This document shows positions 30,980 through 40,349 of a stretch of DNA of 64,000 nucleotides, piece after piece. The notes below the pieces were generated by a model, which saw nothing but the letters and a program-made list of their open reading frames with translations, did not search any database and was not told the DNA's origin. The position numbers and the translations under genes were made by a program. Source of the DNA: Lepidostoma basale (lineage: Eukaryota; Arthropoda; Insecta; Trichoptera; Lepidostomatidae); assembly GCA_022606425.2 (NCBI GenBank), contig JAHDVF020001560.1:1-64000 (forward strand), read 5' to 3'. The stretch's first letter is position 1. Each line of letters starts with the position of its first letter.

Positions 30980-31600
30980 ACACATCCTAGTGATGCAAAG
31001 TGTCATGACGGAAGCAGAAATGGAAACAGATGCCAAAAGTAAATATTAGCGGAAACAGAAACGGAAACGCATGCGAATGCGGAAATGTAAATACTATGAA
31101 TAAAAAAAATAAAAATACAATTTTTAATGAAATTAATATTGAAAATGAAGTAGTGGTAAGTTACATTTTATGAAAAGTAGCTTGGCGACTTTTACACCTG
31201 AAAATCTGTTCATGTGTTCTTCATTTATATAAGACCAGCTTCGCTTAATAATTACTCATTGGCGACGCTGCTGGGAGGAGCTGATAAATATTGGCCCACT
31301 AATGGCAATATATTTGTATGAATTTAATTTCCACCACATAAGGATATTCTCATAAAGTAAAGGCAACAATGTTTCTTTTTTGTACTCCTGAAGTTGTGAC
31401 CGTGTCTCCAAAAATAGATTGTAATTCTCGTTATTTGTTATCGAGTCTTGTTGGTATTTATTCATATTAACATGGATTCTTCAAAGTTTCGTTCAAATTT
31501 CCGTTATTTCAGTTGCGGAAACTGAAACAGAAACGGATGTCAAAGAACTTCCGCAGTTGCGGAAGCAGAAGCAGAAGTCTGTTGCATTACTAACACATAC
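30980..31600 (-). mobile_element. hAT element with 8-bp target duplication
   Basis: TAGTGATGCAA at 30988 and TTGCATTACTA ending at 31592 are 11-bp inverted ends with one mismatch. Flanking 8-mers ACACATCC (30980-30987) and ACACATAC (31593-31600) match at 7 of 8. Subterminal regions are rich in GGAAACAGAAACGG motifs. The minus-strand interior encodes a hAT dimerisation-domain relic. At about 605 bp it is an internally deleted, non-autonomous copy. Confidence 0.85.
31256..31465 (-). pseudogene. hAT transposase C-terminal domain relic
   Basis: The minus frame reads KKETLLPLLYENILMWWKLN followed by SYKYIAISGPIFISSS. The pattern LLP..EN.L.WW..N...Y..LS is the C-terminal dimerisation domain of hAT transposases, where the last part usually continues IPASS..SERVFS. 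Here it ends early at 31256. It lies inside the 30988-31592 element and no DDE catalytic region remains. Confidence 0.8.
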
Positions 31601-31705
31601 CATAAACTCCAAATGACCTAGCGGGCAATGGAGAGGATGTTGTACCAAATCAGTCAGCGTGACAGGAAGCGAAATGAATGGATCAGAGATAGGATGATAT
31701 TTCAA
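31595..31705 (+). mobile_element. LINE-G/I fragment
   Basis: The plus strand gives RAMERMLYQISQRDRKRNEW followed by IRDRM, matching the RAMERAMLGISLRDR.RN..IR block of LINE-G. It directly follows the hAT element's right target duplication. Confidence 0.65.
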
Positions 31706-31714
31706 ACTTTCTTC

Positions 31715-31905
31715 TTTCTCTACTTCTTAATGAAGGCCTTGTGGCCTGCTTTTCGCGAGGTTTCTTTCTTCTGCGTAGTCGATTTCCAGCTGTCGATCCA
31801 TCTTTTTGGTGATCTGCCCGGGGGTCGTCTACCTTGGCATTGGACGTGCAACACAATGTAAAGGAGTCTAGATGGATCCATTCTCCTCACGCGTACATAC
31901 AAATG
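31715..31905 (-). mobile_element. LINE-H-like 3' end
   Basis: Minus frame 31720-31902 has RRMDPSRLLYIVLHVQCQGR, RPPGRSPKRWIDSWKSTT and KAGHKAFIKK. The PPGR.PKRW.DSW block is shared with copies at 39836, 45850 and 47540. Confidence 0.7.
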
Positions 31906-32789
31906 TCTTCTGTCTTCAAATCAAAGTATCTAAATTGAAATGATTTACACAATTTTCATGTATTCAAAACTTTGTAGTTTTGTGTTCTTTATTAGGTGAC
32001 ATATTAATATTTATGTCTATTTATAATCCATATTACGTGTATCTAACATAAAAAAATCTGGTATGTCGAAATGTTTCCGAGAATTCTAAAAAAAGTTGGC
32101 CACAATTTACGGAAAAATAATACTGTTTTTCAGCCAAACTAATTTTCTATCTCGATCCAACTATGTATACGTTGTATAATCGTACATAGTTGGCGTAATA
32201 CTTCGAAGCATAGTGCAAAAAAAGACGCTCCAGAAAGGAGTAGGAGGAAAATAAAAGAGACCATCGGGAGACGATGGCGGTTCTGCTGGGTTGTAGAACT
32301 TCTTCCTTTGATCTAGATCAGTGGTTATTACCATCAAAATAAAGTTCTAATGACGATGAAAATCAACTGAAGATGAAGATTAAACTTAATGTGATAATGT
32401 GCACGTTTTTCTTTGCACGATTCTGAAAAATCTGGTTGCTTTTTGGTCAGCTTCAGTCTTAAGTCGTCGAGAGATTGCCGCGCATACCACTCGTGAAACG
32501 CTGATCTAGATGCTCCAGAGTTTGTGGGTCCAGTATTACACTCTATTGCCATTTTATTGATCCAGGATTAGACTCTATTGCCATTTAATTAATAACCTTA
32601 ATTAAACTTAACGTGACGTATTCTACTCTACAAGCTCTGGTTTATGAACAACAACGCATTTAATTCTCGTTATATTTGATTATACCTTAGTAAGGTGACC
32701 GTGTCATTCGCATAAAACATTATGAGACTTCAAAACAGACATTTTAACTCGTATTAATGATTTAATTTTGTGTGTTAATTAAGTGCCAC
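31906..32789. other. Unassigned stretch
   Basis: The minus frame 32334-32552 (AFHEWYARQSLDDLRLKLTK) is the most protein-like, but I do not recognise it and it has no second copy here. Confidence 0.35.
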
Positions 32790-32960
32790 TTGCACCTTCG
32801 TGACAGGGTGCCACAGCTATGATTGCAACACCGAAAGTCTCGTATTCGATTCCCGGCGATGACAGTATGAAAAAAAAATCTCACGGTATTTTTGATATGG
32901 TAGAACTCCCGTGACGATAAAAATGGGGATAGGTTAGCTTCCTATCACGTGTCTAAAAGT
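32790..32960 (+). mobile_element. tRNA-derived SINE, diverged
   Basis: The box B region reads GTATTCGATTCCCGGCGATG. The body has GTAGAACTCCCGTGACGATA and TAGCTTCCTATCACGTGTC. The box A half is poorly preserved. Confidence 0.7.
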
Positions 32961-32974
32961 TCTATTTATCTTTA

Positions 32975-33435
32975 TATATACATAATTCTTCTGTACGGGC
33001 GTATGTAGTTAAACTCCTCCTAAGCGGCTGAACCGATTATGTTGATTTTTTTTGTGTTTGTTTGAGTGGGTCCCTGGATGGTTTAGATTCACAATTGGAT
33101 CCGGTGGGTAACCATTTAAGCTTTCGAGGAAGTGCACGAATAATTCATAGTTATGTTTGTTTACCATAGATAGCGCTGATGTCGAATTCTGTGTTTAAAC
33201 ATGCCCAAATCACTTGCGTTGCAGCGTTGCGTAGATTTAAAATTCTGTTTACTGTGTTTCGATATTCCTTTTATGGCATGTATCACAATTGCGAGCGTAT
33301 TGAGTGTATTATTCAACGACAAAACATATTGAAATAACGTAGCGGTAACGGTACGGAACCACCCGGCTGAACCAGCTAATAGTAGGGAAGCCAACGTTCG
33401 GGCAGAACAACGTCGATTATAAATAACATATGCAA
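32975..33435 (+). mobile_element. Helitron-like repeat (tentative)
   Basis: The opening TTCTTCTGTACGGGCGTATG and AACTCCTCCTAAGCGGCTGA, then GGTTTAGATTCACAATTGGA, is a sequence family I associate from memory with lepidopteran Helitron-like repeats. The end near 33430 is not defined. No Rep/helicase coding is present. Confidence 0.35.
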
Positions 33436-33470
33436 TAAATGCATTATTCGATATATTAAAAAAATAATCA

Positions 33471-33545
33471 TCATCATCATCATCAGCCGTCTGTCATCCA
33501 CTGCTGAATGTAGGCCTCTCCCAAAGCCCTCCACCGCATAAAAAA
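33471..33545 (-). mobile_element. LINE-D 3' end stub
   Basis: A (CAT)n run is followed by CATCCACTGCTGAATGTAGG and CCTCTCCCAAAGCCCTCCAC, the reverse complement of the ...CTATGTCCAGTAGTGGAC terminus seen at 22975-22992. Confidence 0.65.
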
Positions 33546-33599
33546 TAATGCAACATTTAAATGTTATGTGTATAACTGGTTTGGTAACGAAATACTCGT

Positions 33600-33852
33600 T
33601 ATACGCAAATCACTAAATTATCTTTAATTTTGTGGGTTACAAGCAATATCCCGCGTCTATTTCGGTTCGATCGTTGCCGGGCGCAGAGCATTGAGTGCAA
33701 TACGCTGCACCGAGCGCTCCCAGCCTCGCTCGCTACCAGATTGCACCTTAATAACATATCCCACATGCGGACCTTTATCTCTGCTTTGTTCCAGCATGTA
33801 AAATCAGTCCACACACACAATATAAAGCGCCAGCTACTCATCATTAATTCTC
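33600..33852 (+). promoter_or_regulatory. Candidate host core promoter region
   Basis: GC-richer, apparently single-copy DNA leads to TATAAAG at 33821-33827 and TCAGTC at 33851-33856. The A of TCAGT (33853) is 32 bp after the first T of the TATA box, the spacing expected for an arthropod TATA plus initiator promoter. No repeat family of the window overlaps it. Confidence 0.5.
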
Positions 33853-34327
33853 AGTCAATTTTCAGCCGCACTTGGGAAAGTTCGCGCGGCGACAAAACAA
33901 CACAAAGCGATCGTTCGCCAACTTGATTTGTTTTGCTGTTTTGATGTTTTAGTAAACATTTATACGCGAATTCGCGCCTTCCCGGAAAATCTGATTTGAA
34001 TACAGCGGCCACACTCGAATGAGTCAAATACATCGTGTCCGATCGAGCTCTTGGTACGACGTTGTGTCCGCACCCGTACACATAAACAGTGCATATTAAT
34101 TAAATACATTCAAAGATATTTAAAGTGCTGTGTTATTATAATTAAGTAGAAAACAACTGTGTTAATGAGTTTAAAACAATCGAAAGGCATTGAAAATATC
34201 CGAATGGGATTTTTTCCTGTGTTTGAAGATAGAAGACGGATCCAAAGTCTGAAGACAGAGGAAGTGATCAACGCTCTCCGCCTGGAATATTAAGTTTATT
34301 TCTTCTACTGGGATTGCTAACAAAGAG
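33853..34327 (+). other. Candidate non-coding first exon of a host gene
   Basis: This is inferred from the initiator at 33853 and a splice-donor match GAG|GTACGG at 34325-34332. Base composition is richer in CG dinucleotides than the surroundings, as in many insect 5' UTRs. It holds several short upstream frames. The downstream 34330 onward would be intron, now full of fold-back elements. The gene's coding exons are not in view. No transcript evidence is available from sequence alone. Confidence 0.4.
34165..34293 (+). CDS. 42-residue upstream ORF in the candidate first exon
   Basis: ATG at 34165 opens a frame starting MSLKQSKGIENIRMGF and ending NALRLEY at a TAA (34291-34293). It lies wholly in the candidate exon before the splice donor. 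It could be a regulatory upstream ORF or chance; I recognise no domain. Confidence 0.25.
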   Translation: MSLKQSKGIENIRMGFFPVFEDRRRIQSLKTEEVINALRLEY

Positions 34328-34329
34328 GT

Positions 34330-34610
34330 ACGGACTCATTGGCGTTGTTTTACTGTGTTTAATTCAAACTTTGTGTTCGTTGACGGGTATCTGGGTACCG
34401 AATTGATATTTCATCATACATTTACTCGTTTCTTTCAACTGTTGATCAATGACCTACTAAAACAGTTAATTTGTAGCTGATTTCTATATACACAATCTTG
34501 ATAATTGATTGATACAGAATATAAGAACTGTGGTTAGCGGTGCATGTGGCTTACCCTTCAATTTGCAAAATAATATGATACCATTTCGTTAAATTATTCA
34601 GCGTTTGAAT
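34330..34610. other. Unassigned, putative intron
   Basis: AT-rich, with no repeat recognised. Confidence 0.35.
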
Positions 34611-34700
34611 TTATTTGCACTTTTCACAAACATGTTTCTGCGTTGACAAAAACTTCTACACTGAGGAAGAGCGTCTGTGTCCCGAAACATCTTGTGAAAA
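34610..34700. repeat. Fold-back P7-like element
   Basis: GCACTTTTCACAAACATGTT and CACTGAGGAAGAGCGTCTGT, GTCCCGAAACATCTTGTGAA, are arms of the family better preserved at 35821-35951. Confidence 0.6.
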
Positions 34701-34902
34701 TGGAATGTTTTTAAAAATGTATCCAAATGCGAACCCACAACACAAAATGATAGCGAACATAGAATAAATAACAATGATATAAAATTCCGTATTAAATAAT
34801 TAATACGAATGAAGACAAATAATTAATGTTTTTAATTGAAATTTCTTGGTAGAAATTCATTTTAAATAATGAAAACAAAAAAAAATTATACAAAATTTCT
34901 TT

Positions 34903-35148
34903 ATTATTATGTATTTAGTGTGCTTCCACTTGCGTTTATATTCGACCGTTTCGGCAGCTTGCTGCCATCTGTCTGTAATCATTGCTGTCATCACACTTAA
35001 AGATGGCAGCAAGCTGCCGAAACCGGTCGAACATAAACACAAGTGGAAGCACTTACTTACATCTTGTGCCTTTTGCATCCAATCGCCAGCAATTATTCTA
35101 ATGTCATCGGACCATCGTGTGGGAGCACACTAAATACATAATAGTAAA
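34903..35148. repeat. Fold-back P6, right arm split by LINE-D
   Basis: The left arm (ATGTATTTAGTGTGCTTCCA, CCGTTTCGGCAGCTTGCTGC) has its reverse complement in GCAGCAAGCTGCCGAAACCG and GTGGAAGCAC, which then breaks and resumes at 35129 with ACTAAATACATAATA. Taking the break out restores the arm. Confidence 0.88.
35048..35128 (-). mobile_element. LINE-D stub, 71 bp, in a fold-back arm
   Basis: Insert 35053-35123 (ATCTTGTGCCTTTTGCATCC, AATCGCCAGCAATTATTCTA) is minus-strand LINE-D. AGCAC is duplicated at 35048-35052 and 35124-35128. Confidence 0.8.
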
Positions 35149-35179
35149 TAAATTTTGTATATATTTTGTTTGATTTCGT

Positions 35180-35270
35180 TATTTACGAATGAAGACGTCT
35201 ATTTTCTAAAAGTTTTATAATAATTTATTGGAATTACATGTTTCGTCCGTTTAAGGTATTGTCAAATACA
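35180..35270. repeat. P3 half copy
   Basis: ACGAATGAAGACGTCTATTT and ATTACATGTTTCGTCCGTTT are the left arm of P3. The right arm is absent. Confidence 0.55.
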
Positions 35271-35274
35271 AAGG

Positions 35275-35340
35275 TTGATTGTACCACCTGATGATGCTAA
35301 CATTGATTAGCGAAACAGTTGTAGCGACAATTTCATAGAA
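35275..35340 (+). repeat. Repeat U, CTGATGA...GAAAC hairpin
   Basis: CACCTGATGATGCTAACATT then GATTAGCGAAACAGTTGTAG, with GCTAA pairing to TTAGC. Related copies: 37880-37930 (plus), 53230-53325 (minus) and 62100-62150 (minus). Confidence 0.7.
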
Positions 35341-35452
35341 ATTAAATCAATTGTGATATTATAACATTGTTTCAATTAAACAGTTAATTATCAAATGTTT
35401 TCTATATTCACCATACTTTGTGTTGAAGATGTTTTTTTTCTTTTCTTTTTTT

Positions 35453-35690
35453 ATATATACTTTGTATACAACACTCACATTTAAACACATTAAAATTAAA
35501 TATCAAACATGTTTCGGACTACCCAGCCCTTCCTCAGTGATATTATATAGATATTTAAAATGTAACATCTGTCAAAACTGACCATATTTGTAAACAATTT
35601 TATAATATTTTAAATATCTATATAATATCAGCGAGGAAGGGCTGGGTAGTCCGAAACATGTTTGATATTTAATTTTAATTTTATATATTA
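35453..35690. repeat. Fold-back element P1, copy b
   Basis: Left arm AATATCAAACATGTTTCGGA, CTACCCAGCCCTTCCTCAGT; right arm GAGGAAGGGCTGGGTAGTCC, GAAACATGTTTGATATTTAA. The centre CTGTCAAAACTGACCATATT matches copies a and c. The right outer end is truncated. Confidence 0.85.
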
Positions 35691-35820
35691 TAGTTTGGTT
35701 ATAATTTTTTTGCATCATTGTTCAAGAAACAATAAATATACATTTATTCTATATTCGCCATCACTTGGTGCTTTGGATTCACATTTAAATAATATATTTT
35801 TTAAAACTTTGTATATTTAC

Positions 35821-35951
35821 AACACTTTTTGCACTTTTCACAAACGTCTTTCGGATCATAGACGCCCTTCCTCAGTGTACAAAATAAAATGTCTACACCA
35901 AGGAAGGGCGTCTGTGGTCTGACACGTGTTTGAGTGGATAAAAAAAGTGTT
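35821..35951. repeat. Fold-back element P7
   Basis: AACACTTTTTGCACTTTTCA and ATAGACGCCCTTCCTCAGTG pair with CCAAGGAAGGGCGTCTGTGG and AAAAAAAGTGTT. The GAAAC core has changed to TGACAC in the right arm. Confidence 0.8.
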
Positions 35952-35954
35952 AAA

Positions 35955-36705
35955 AAATTATATTAATCCGGAAAAACCTTTAAACTGTTACTAGTAGTTA
36001 TTTTAAAATTAAAACAGTTTTTATCGAGGTAAGTGCTGGTACCCGGGTACTCGTAAGTCAGCGTATGTTGTTATCGCGAACACAACGGTTAAAGGTCACG
36101 TAGTTATTGTGTATTATTGTGCCCATTGTTTAATATTATATGGCCGCTTCCCGCTTCTGGTCTATGGACGTGCTTTGGGGCTTATTGCAGACGAAGCATT
36201 GACAACGAGTGAGACTTCCGCGTAGTCCTGCTGCCCCGACATGCTAATTGCGATGCTTATCAGGTGTCAACAGACCCGCCGCAGCACTCGGCTTTGTTGC
36301 TGACTGATATGATAACAAAAGAACAGAGACTGTTTACATTATACAATACCCATGCCATGCCGGACCGATAAGATTGTTATGTTTGCAACATGCATTTTCT
36401 ATTTGTTTCAAACCTTCACTGTAAAGGGTTGAAAAAGTTTAATTAATAATAAAATGTGTGTACTTATTAGGGATCGGATTTATATTCGTTAAAAAATTCA
36501 GAAATATTATTTCCTATGTCCCAAATATTATTAATTATTCTCTAACCCAGATTTTCCCAATCTTTTTCGTTGTACGTCTCCCTTAAAACATCAGATTTTC
36601 CTGCGGCTTGTCAAAATTTTAGACCTTCTTGAGAAATTGGAAAACTTACCATTTTAAAAGCTATTACTCCTTTAACAGCGAAAAATTAAAAACGGATTCT
36701 ATTTT
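35955..36705. other. Unassigned, putative intron or intergenic
   Basis: 36150-36320 is GC-richer and single-copy looking, but no open frame or motif is convincing. Confidence 0.35.
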
Positions 36706-36712
36706 CTTTTTT

Positions 36713-37036
36713 ATAAACTTTGTATACAACACTAACATGAAAAAAAAAAAAAAATTAAATATCAGACATGTTTCGGACAACTCGGCCCTTCCTCAGTGAT
36801 ATTATAAGAACTTAAAATTATTATTTTAAATTTATTCATAATATTTGTTATAACAAAAGCATAAACTTTCCAAAATAAATCTTTATAATATCTGTCAAAA
36901 CTGATCATATTTGTGAACAATTTTATAATATTTTAAATATCTTTATAATATCACTGAGGAAGGACCGGGTTGTGCGAAACATGTCGTAAATTTAATTTTT
37001 AATTTTTTTAATGTTAGTGTTGTATACAAAGTATAT
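36713..37036. repeat. Fold-back element P1, copy c
   Basis: TTTGTATACAACACTAACAT and TGTTAGTGTTGTATACAAAG form the ends. CACTGAGGAAGGACCGGGTT is followed by GTGCGAAACATG. The asymmetric centre (CTGTCAAAACTGATCATATT) is present, plus an extra AT-rich stretch at about 36810-36885. Confidence 0.85.
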
Positions 37037-37039
37037 AAA

Positions 37040-37580
37040 AGAGAAAATAAAACATCTACAACGCAAAGTACGGCGAACATAGAAAAAAAGGATACTATTT
37101 TCATTGGGATAATATATAAAATATCTAATTTCAAGTGTTTCGGTAATATTCATATTGAGACTGGACAACCGCCATGGTCTTGGTTGCAGCGGCTGGTCGT
37201 GGTGCAAACGCATTCAATAAGGGTTCGACACGCAGTTAAAGTGCACTTTAATGTGGTTAGGTTAGTACAAATTTCGAGAATTGGGAATTCAGAAAAATTT
37301 GCAGAATTATTTAATTGAATATTTCGCGACGTCCTGTCGCCGTCGAAATAAAAACAAAAGTGTGAGTAGTTCTTTAAAAATATTGTTTTATTCAATTATT
37401 AGTTATAATATATATACAGAGTATTGATGAATTGTTTAATTTTATTTACTTCGCCCATACAGGCATTGGACTGAAGATGTCAGGATCAGTTGGCGAATTG
37501 CTGTCGCACAATTTTATACAAATAAAGTAAATTAATAATCTATATAGTAGAATAATAACAACATTCGACCTTCGATTCGA
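37040..37580. other. Unassigned stretch
   Basis: 37150-37370 is GC-richer, with a late CGAAATAAAAACAAAAG. I cannot place it. A solo LTR is possible but unsupported. Confidence 0.3.
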
Positions 37581-37582
37581 CC

Positions 37583-37825
37583 AAGTCGACCTTCGTGGCT
37601 GAATGGTAAGATCTCTGACTTCCATTCCGAAGGTCTCGGGTTCGATTCCCGGCGATGGCAGTGTGATTGTCACACTGTCTTTGGTCTGGTGTAGAATTCA
37701 CGTGACAATAAAATGGCGATAGATTGGCTACCTATCACATGTTATAAGAATCAATATAATAGCTAAAAATAAATTGTATACAGTAATTAGGTAAACGACC
37801 TGTTGTATACAAGATAAAAAAAATT
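37583..37825 (+). mobile_element. tRNA-derived SINE, complete
   Basis: Box A TGGCTGAATGGTAAGA, box B GGTTCGATTCCCGGCG, the GTGTGATTGTCACACTGTC hairpin, body AAAATGGCGATAGATTGGCT, and the TAATTAGGTAAACGACCTGT end are all present. Confidence 0.9.
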
Positions 37826-37879
37826 AAATTAAACAGTTCAAAAACGTATACGAGTATAATTTGAAAACTAGTAACATGA

Positions 37880-37930
37880 TTGTAACACCTGATGATGTTA
37901 GCATCGTTTGCAATAGATGTTGCGACGATT
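37880..37930 (+). repeat. Repeat U, diverged
   Basis: AACACCTGATGATGTTAGCA then ATAGATGTTGCGACGATTTT. The GAAAC box has been lost. Confidence 0.5.
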
Positions 37931-38090
37931 TTGTAAAAATATAATTATTAGTAAAGAAAATCGCTATATAGTAATAGCATTTTAAATAAAATGGTTAAAA
38001 AATATTAATATTATAACATGACCTGGATTTATAGAAAATATGAGTGTTTTGTATGATAGGAGTGTGTCTCTTTTTTGATTTGAAAGGCCT

Positions 38091-38160
38091 TGTCTGATAT
38101 TTAAAATATATATTAAATTTAAATTAATATATAATTTAAATGTACAACTTAGACAAGGCC
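38091..38160. repeat. Small AT hairpin with GGCCTTGTCT ends
   Basis: GGCCTTGTCT near 38091 and AGACAAGGCC near 38151 face inwards around an AT-rich palindromic centre. Confidence 0.65.
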
Positions 38161-38164
38161 ACAA

Positions 38165-38685
38165 AGTTAACATATGCGCATATATACAGAATAGCTCTGT
38201 GTACATAAATATGATTTTTCATTGTTATAGCAAGAGAGCTCGTGCGTAGAAATTGCACGGCAAAACATTGTATTAATAATAAGTACCTACCGAGAAACGT
38301 AAAAATAAAACTAATAGCCATGAAATTCAGTTGTCATAGACAAAAAATAACTTTCAAAAACTTTCCATAGATATTCCTAACCATAGATATTTGCTTGTAA
38401 ATATTGCACATCATCTGATATCATATTATTTGTTATAGATACAATAGTTAAATATTAACAATGGTATAATTAAATTCAAACGTATATTCATAACAAATTA
38501 AAGGCACGTTTAAGAAAGAATTATTATAACGATGGGCAAAATCTTATTTTAGTTCATATTGTTTTTTATGAAGTTCTGGACTATGAAATAAAATTACGAA
38601 CGTAAAATCACACTGTTAATATCTTTTTCTTCGTGTCAACGGTAAGCTAGTATTTCGTAAGAAGCATTTAATGTTTGGTCTGGTT
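38165..38685. other. AT-rich spacer
   Basis: No supported feature. Confidence 0.4.
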
Positions 38686-38689
38686 TTAT

Positions 38690-39277
38690 ACATCGAAGGA
38701 AGGATTGGTGCTGGGAATAAAATAAATAGCGCACTCAAAGTCATTACTGCAAATATAAATATATCCACAAAAGCAAAAATGGCAGTACACAATGGAGTTC
38801 TGGTGCCAACCCTCATGTATGGATGTGAAGCTTGGAGCTGGCAAAAAAAGGATGAAAGCAGGATAAACGCCGTAGAAACGAGATCACTAAGATTAATGTG
38901 CGGAAAAACGTTGTATGATAGAATACCGAACGATGAAATAAACTGCATCATGGATAAAATTAAAAAAGGATCCCAGAGATGATTTGGACATATGGAACGA
39001 ATGGATGAGAGTAAAATGGTTAAAAAGTTGTACACAAGCAGCCTGAGAAGAAAAAGCAGCCGAGGACGACCGAGGAAAACATGGCACGACCAAATAAATC
39101 AATTACTAAAAGGCGGCCACATTTGATGTCGGAACAATCTACGTGCGTGCATGGTACGATGTATGAATGTAAAGGAATCCCGAGAGGTATGCCAGGACAG
39201 AGCATTGTGGCGATCCATTCTCTCTGCCTACCCCTCCGGGGAAATGGCGTGATGGTTAGTTAGTTAGTTAGTTATTT
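38690..39277 (+). mobile_element. LINE-A2 3' end
   Basis: Frame 38671-38982 reads IEGRIGAGNKINSALKVITA, LMYGCEAWSWQKKDES and LMCGKTLYDRIPNDEI. A premature stop follows GSQR, and later codons continue in other frames to a TTAGTTAGTTAGTTA tail. It is highly similar to 42906-43730, which keeps the frame open. Confidence 0.85.
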
Positions 39278-39284
39278 TACAAAA

Positions 39285-39390
39285 CAAACTATTTTGTAAC
39301 CCTGACAATGTTTCTGCGGATGCAAAACCGGTTGGTTTGATAAAAATATAGTGGTGTAAAAACAAATTAAAGAGTTATATATTTTTTAGC
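39285..39390 (+). repeat. P5 half copy
   Basis: CCCTGACAATGTTTCTGCGG then ATGCAAAACCGGTTGGTTTG corresponds to the right arm of 16194-16406. Confidence 0.55.
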
Positions 39391-39394
39391 AAGC

Positions 39395-39830
39395 TAGTCT
39401 TGTAAGGATGGTCTTAATAGGGTCCCATATATTTTATTTGATGGAAGGTTTAGCCGACTTTACGTCGTTTCCAGGGGCACCGGATGTTATATTAACACCG
39501 CATGTGAAGGAACCATCCTTGCTCCCTGCTGCTGAGATGAAAATAATATAGGTAGGGGGCGTCACACAGCTAGATCACATTAATACTCGTAATGAGCTAT
39601 TTAGGGCAGCTTCAGATTTGCCTTTATAACAGAAAAATATAAGATGCGCCAATGTGACCATGTTATCACAAATAACTCAGCATCCCAATCATATCGTAGG
39701 GCAGAACGCCGCACCACCGCAGACGACGTTACCTAGCCTTTTTTGCTTTGGGAGCGACTTTTAGGCTTCCTCCCATATGCTCCGGTGGTTCCCTTCAGCA
39801 TCGTCATTGTATCACAATTATTTATTTAAT
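39395..39830. other. Unassigned, GC-richer
   Basis: No family recognised and no second copy seen. Confidence 0.35.
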
Positions 39831-39835
39831 TTTCA

Positions 39836-40215
39836 GTCAGTAGACAGTTGACAGGCCTATACTGACATTTAGCATTGAGACCAGAGCGGATACAACAAGA
39901 ACGAAGGCTAAGATGCGGACGCTGAGGAAGATAGCAGAAAAGACTCTTTGAGATAGGATGAGGGACAAGGCTATCCGCGAAATCTGCAAGGTGGAAGATG
40001 TCGTGAGATGGGGCAGACAACGCAGAAGATACTGTAAGTGCAGAGAATGGATCCCTCCAGAATCCCACACGCTGAAGCGCATCAGATTCCTGCTGGACCG
40101 TCCCCCCGGAAGACCGCCAAAGAGATGAAGAGATAGCTGGGAGTCGACCTCTCAAGAGAGGTCACCCTGATTACAGGAGCAGACCAAAGGTCTAAAAGAA
40201 AAAGAAGACGATGAA
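39836..40215 (+). mobile_element. LINE-H RT C-terminal fragment
   Basis: Plus-strand decoding gives RADTTRTKAKMRTLRKIAEK, DRMRDKAIREICKVEDVVRW and DRPPGRPPKR-RDSWESTSQE, with one stop between PPKR and RDSW. The TYG.EARADT / MRTL..I...TLRDR / GRPPKRW.DSW order is a known insect LINE C-terminus. Confidence 0.75.
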
Positions 40216-40279
40216 GACAGCTGATTTGTTAACCGACGTTGGCATAATTAGGTGATACATTTCTGAAAGGTTAAAAATA

Positions 40280-40345
40280 TTTTCCCCATGAACATAATAA
40301 AACTTTTAGAAAACAGACTTTTAATTCCTGTTATAATCATAATTT
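40280..40345 (+). repeat. P3 end fragment
   Basis: AATAAAACTTTTAGAAAACA and GACTTTTAATTCCTGTTATA match P3 right arms. Confidence 0.45.
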
Positions 40346-40349
40346 AAAT

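Noticed and set aside
32334..32552. 72-residue minus-strand ORF AFHEWYARQSLDDL
   Set aside because: Somewhat protein-like, but no family recognised and no second copy; left as unassigned.
33599..34081. Minus-strand ORFs over the candidate promoter region
   Set aside because: Peptides show no domain or repeat match, and promoter and splice signals are on the plus strand.
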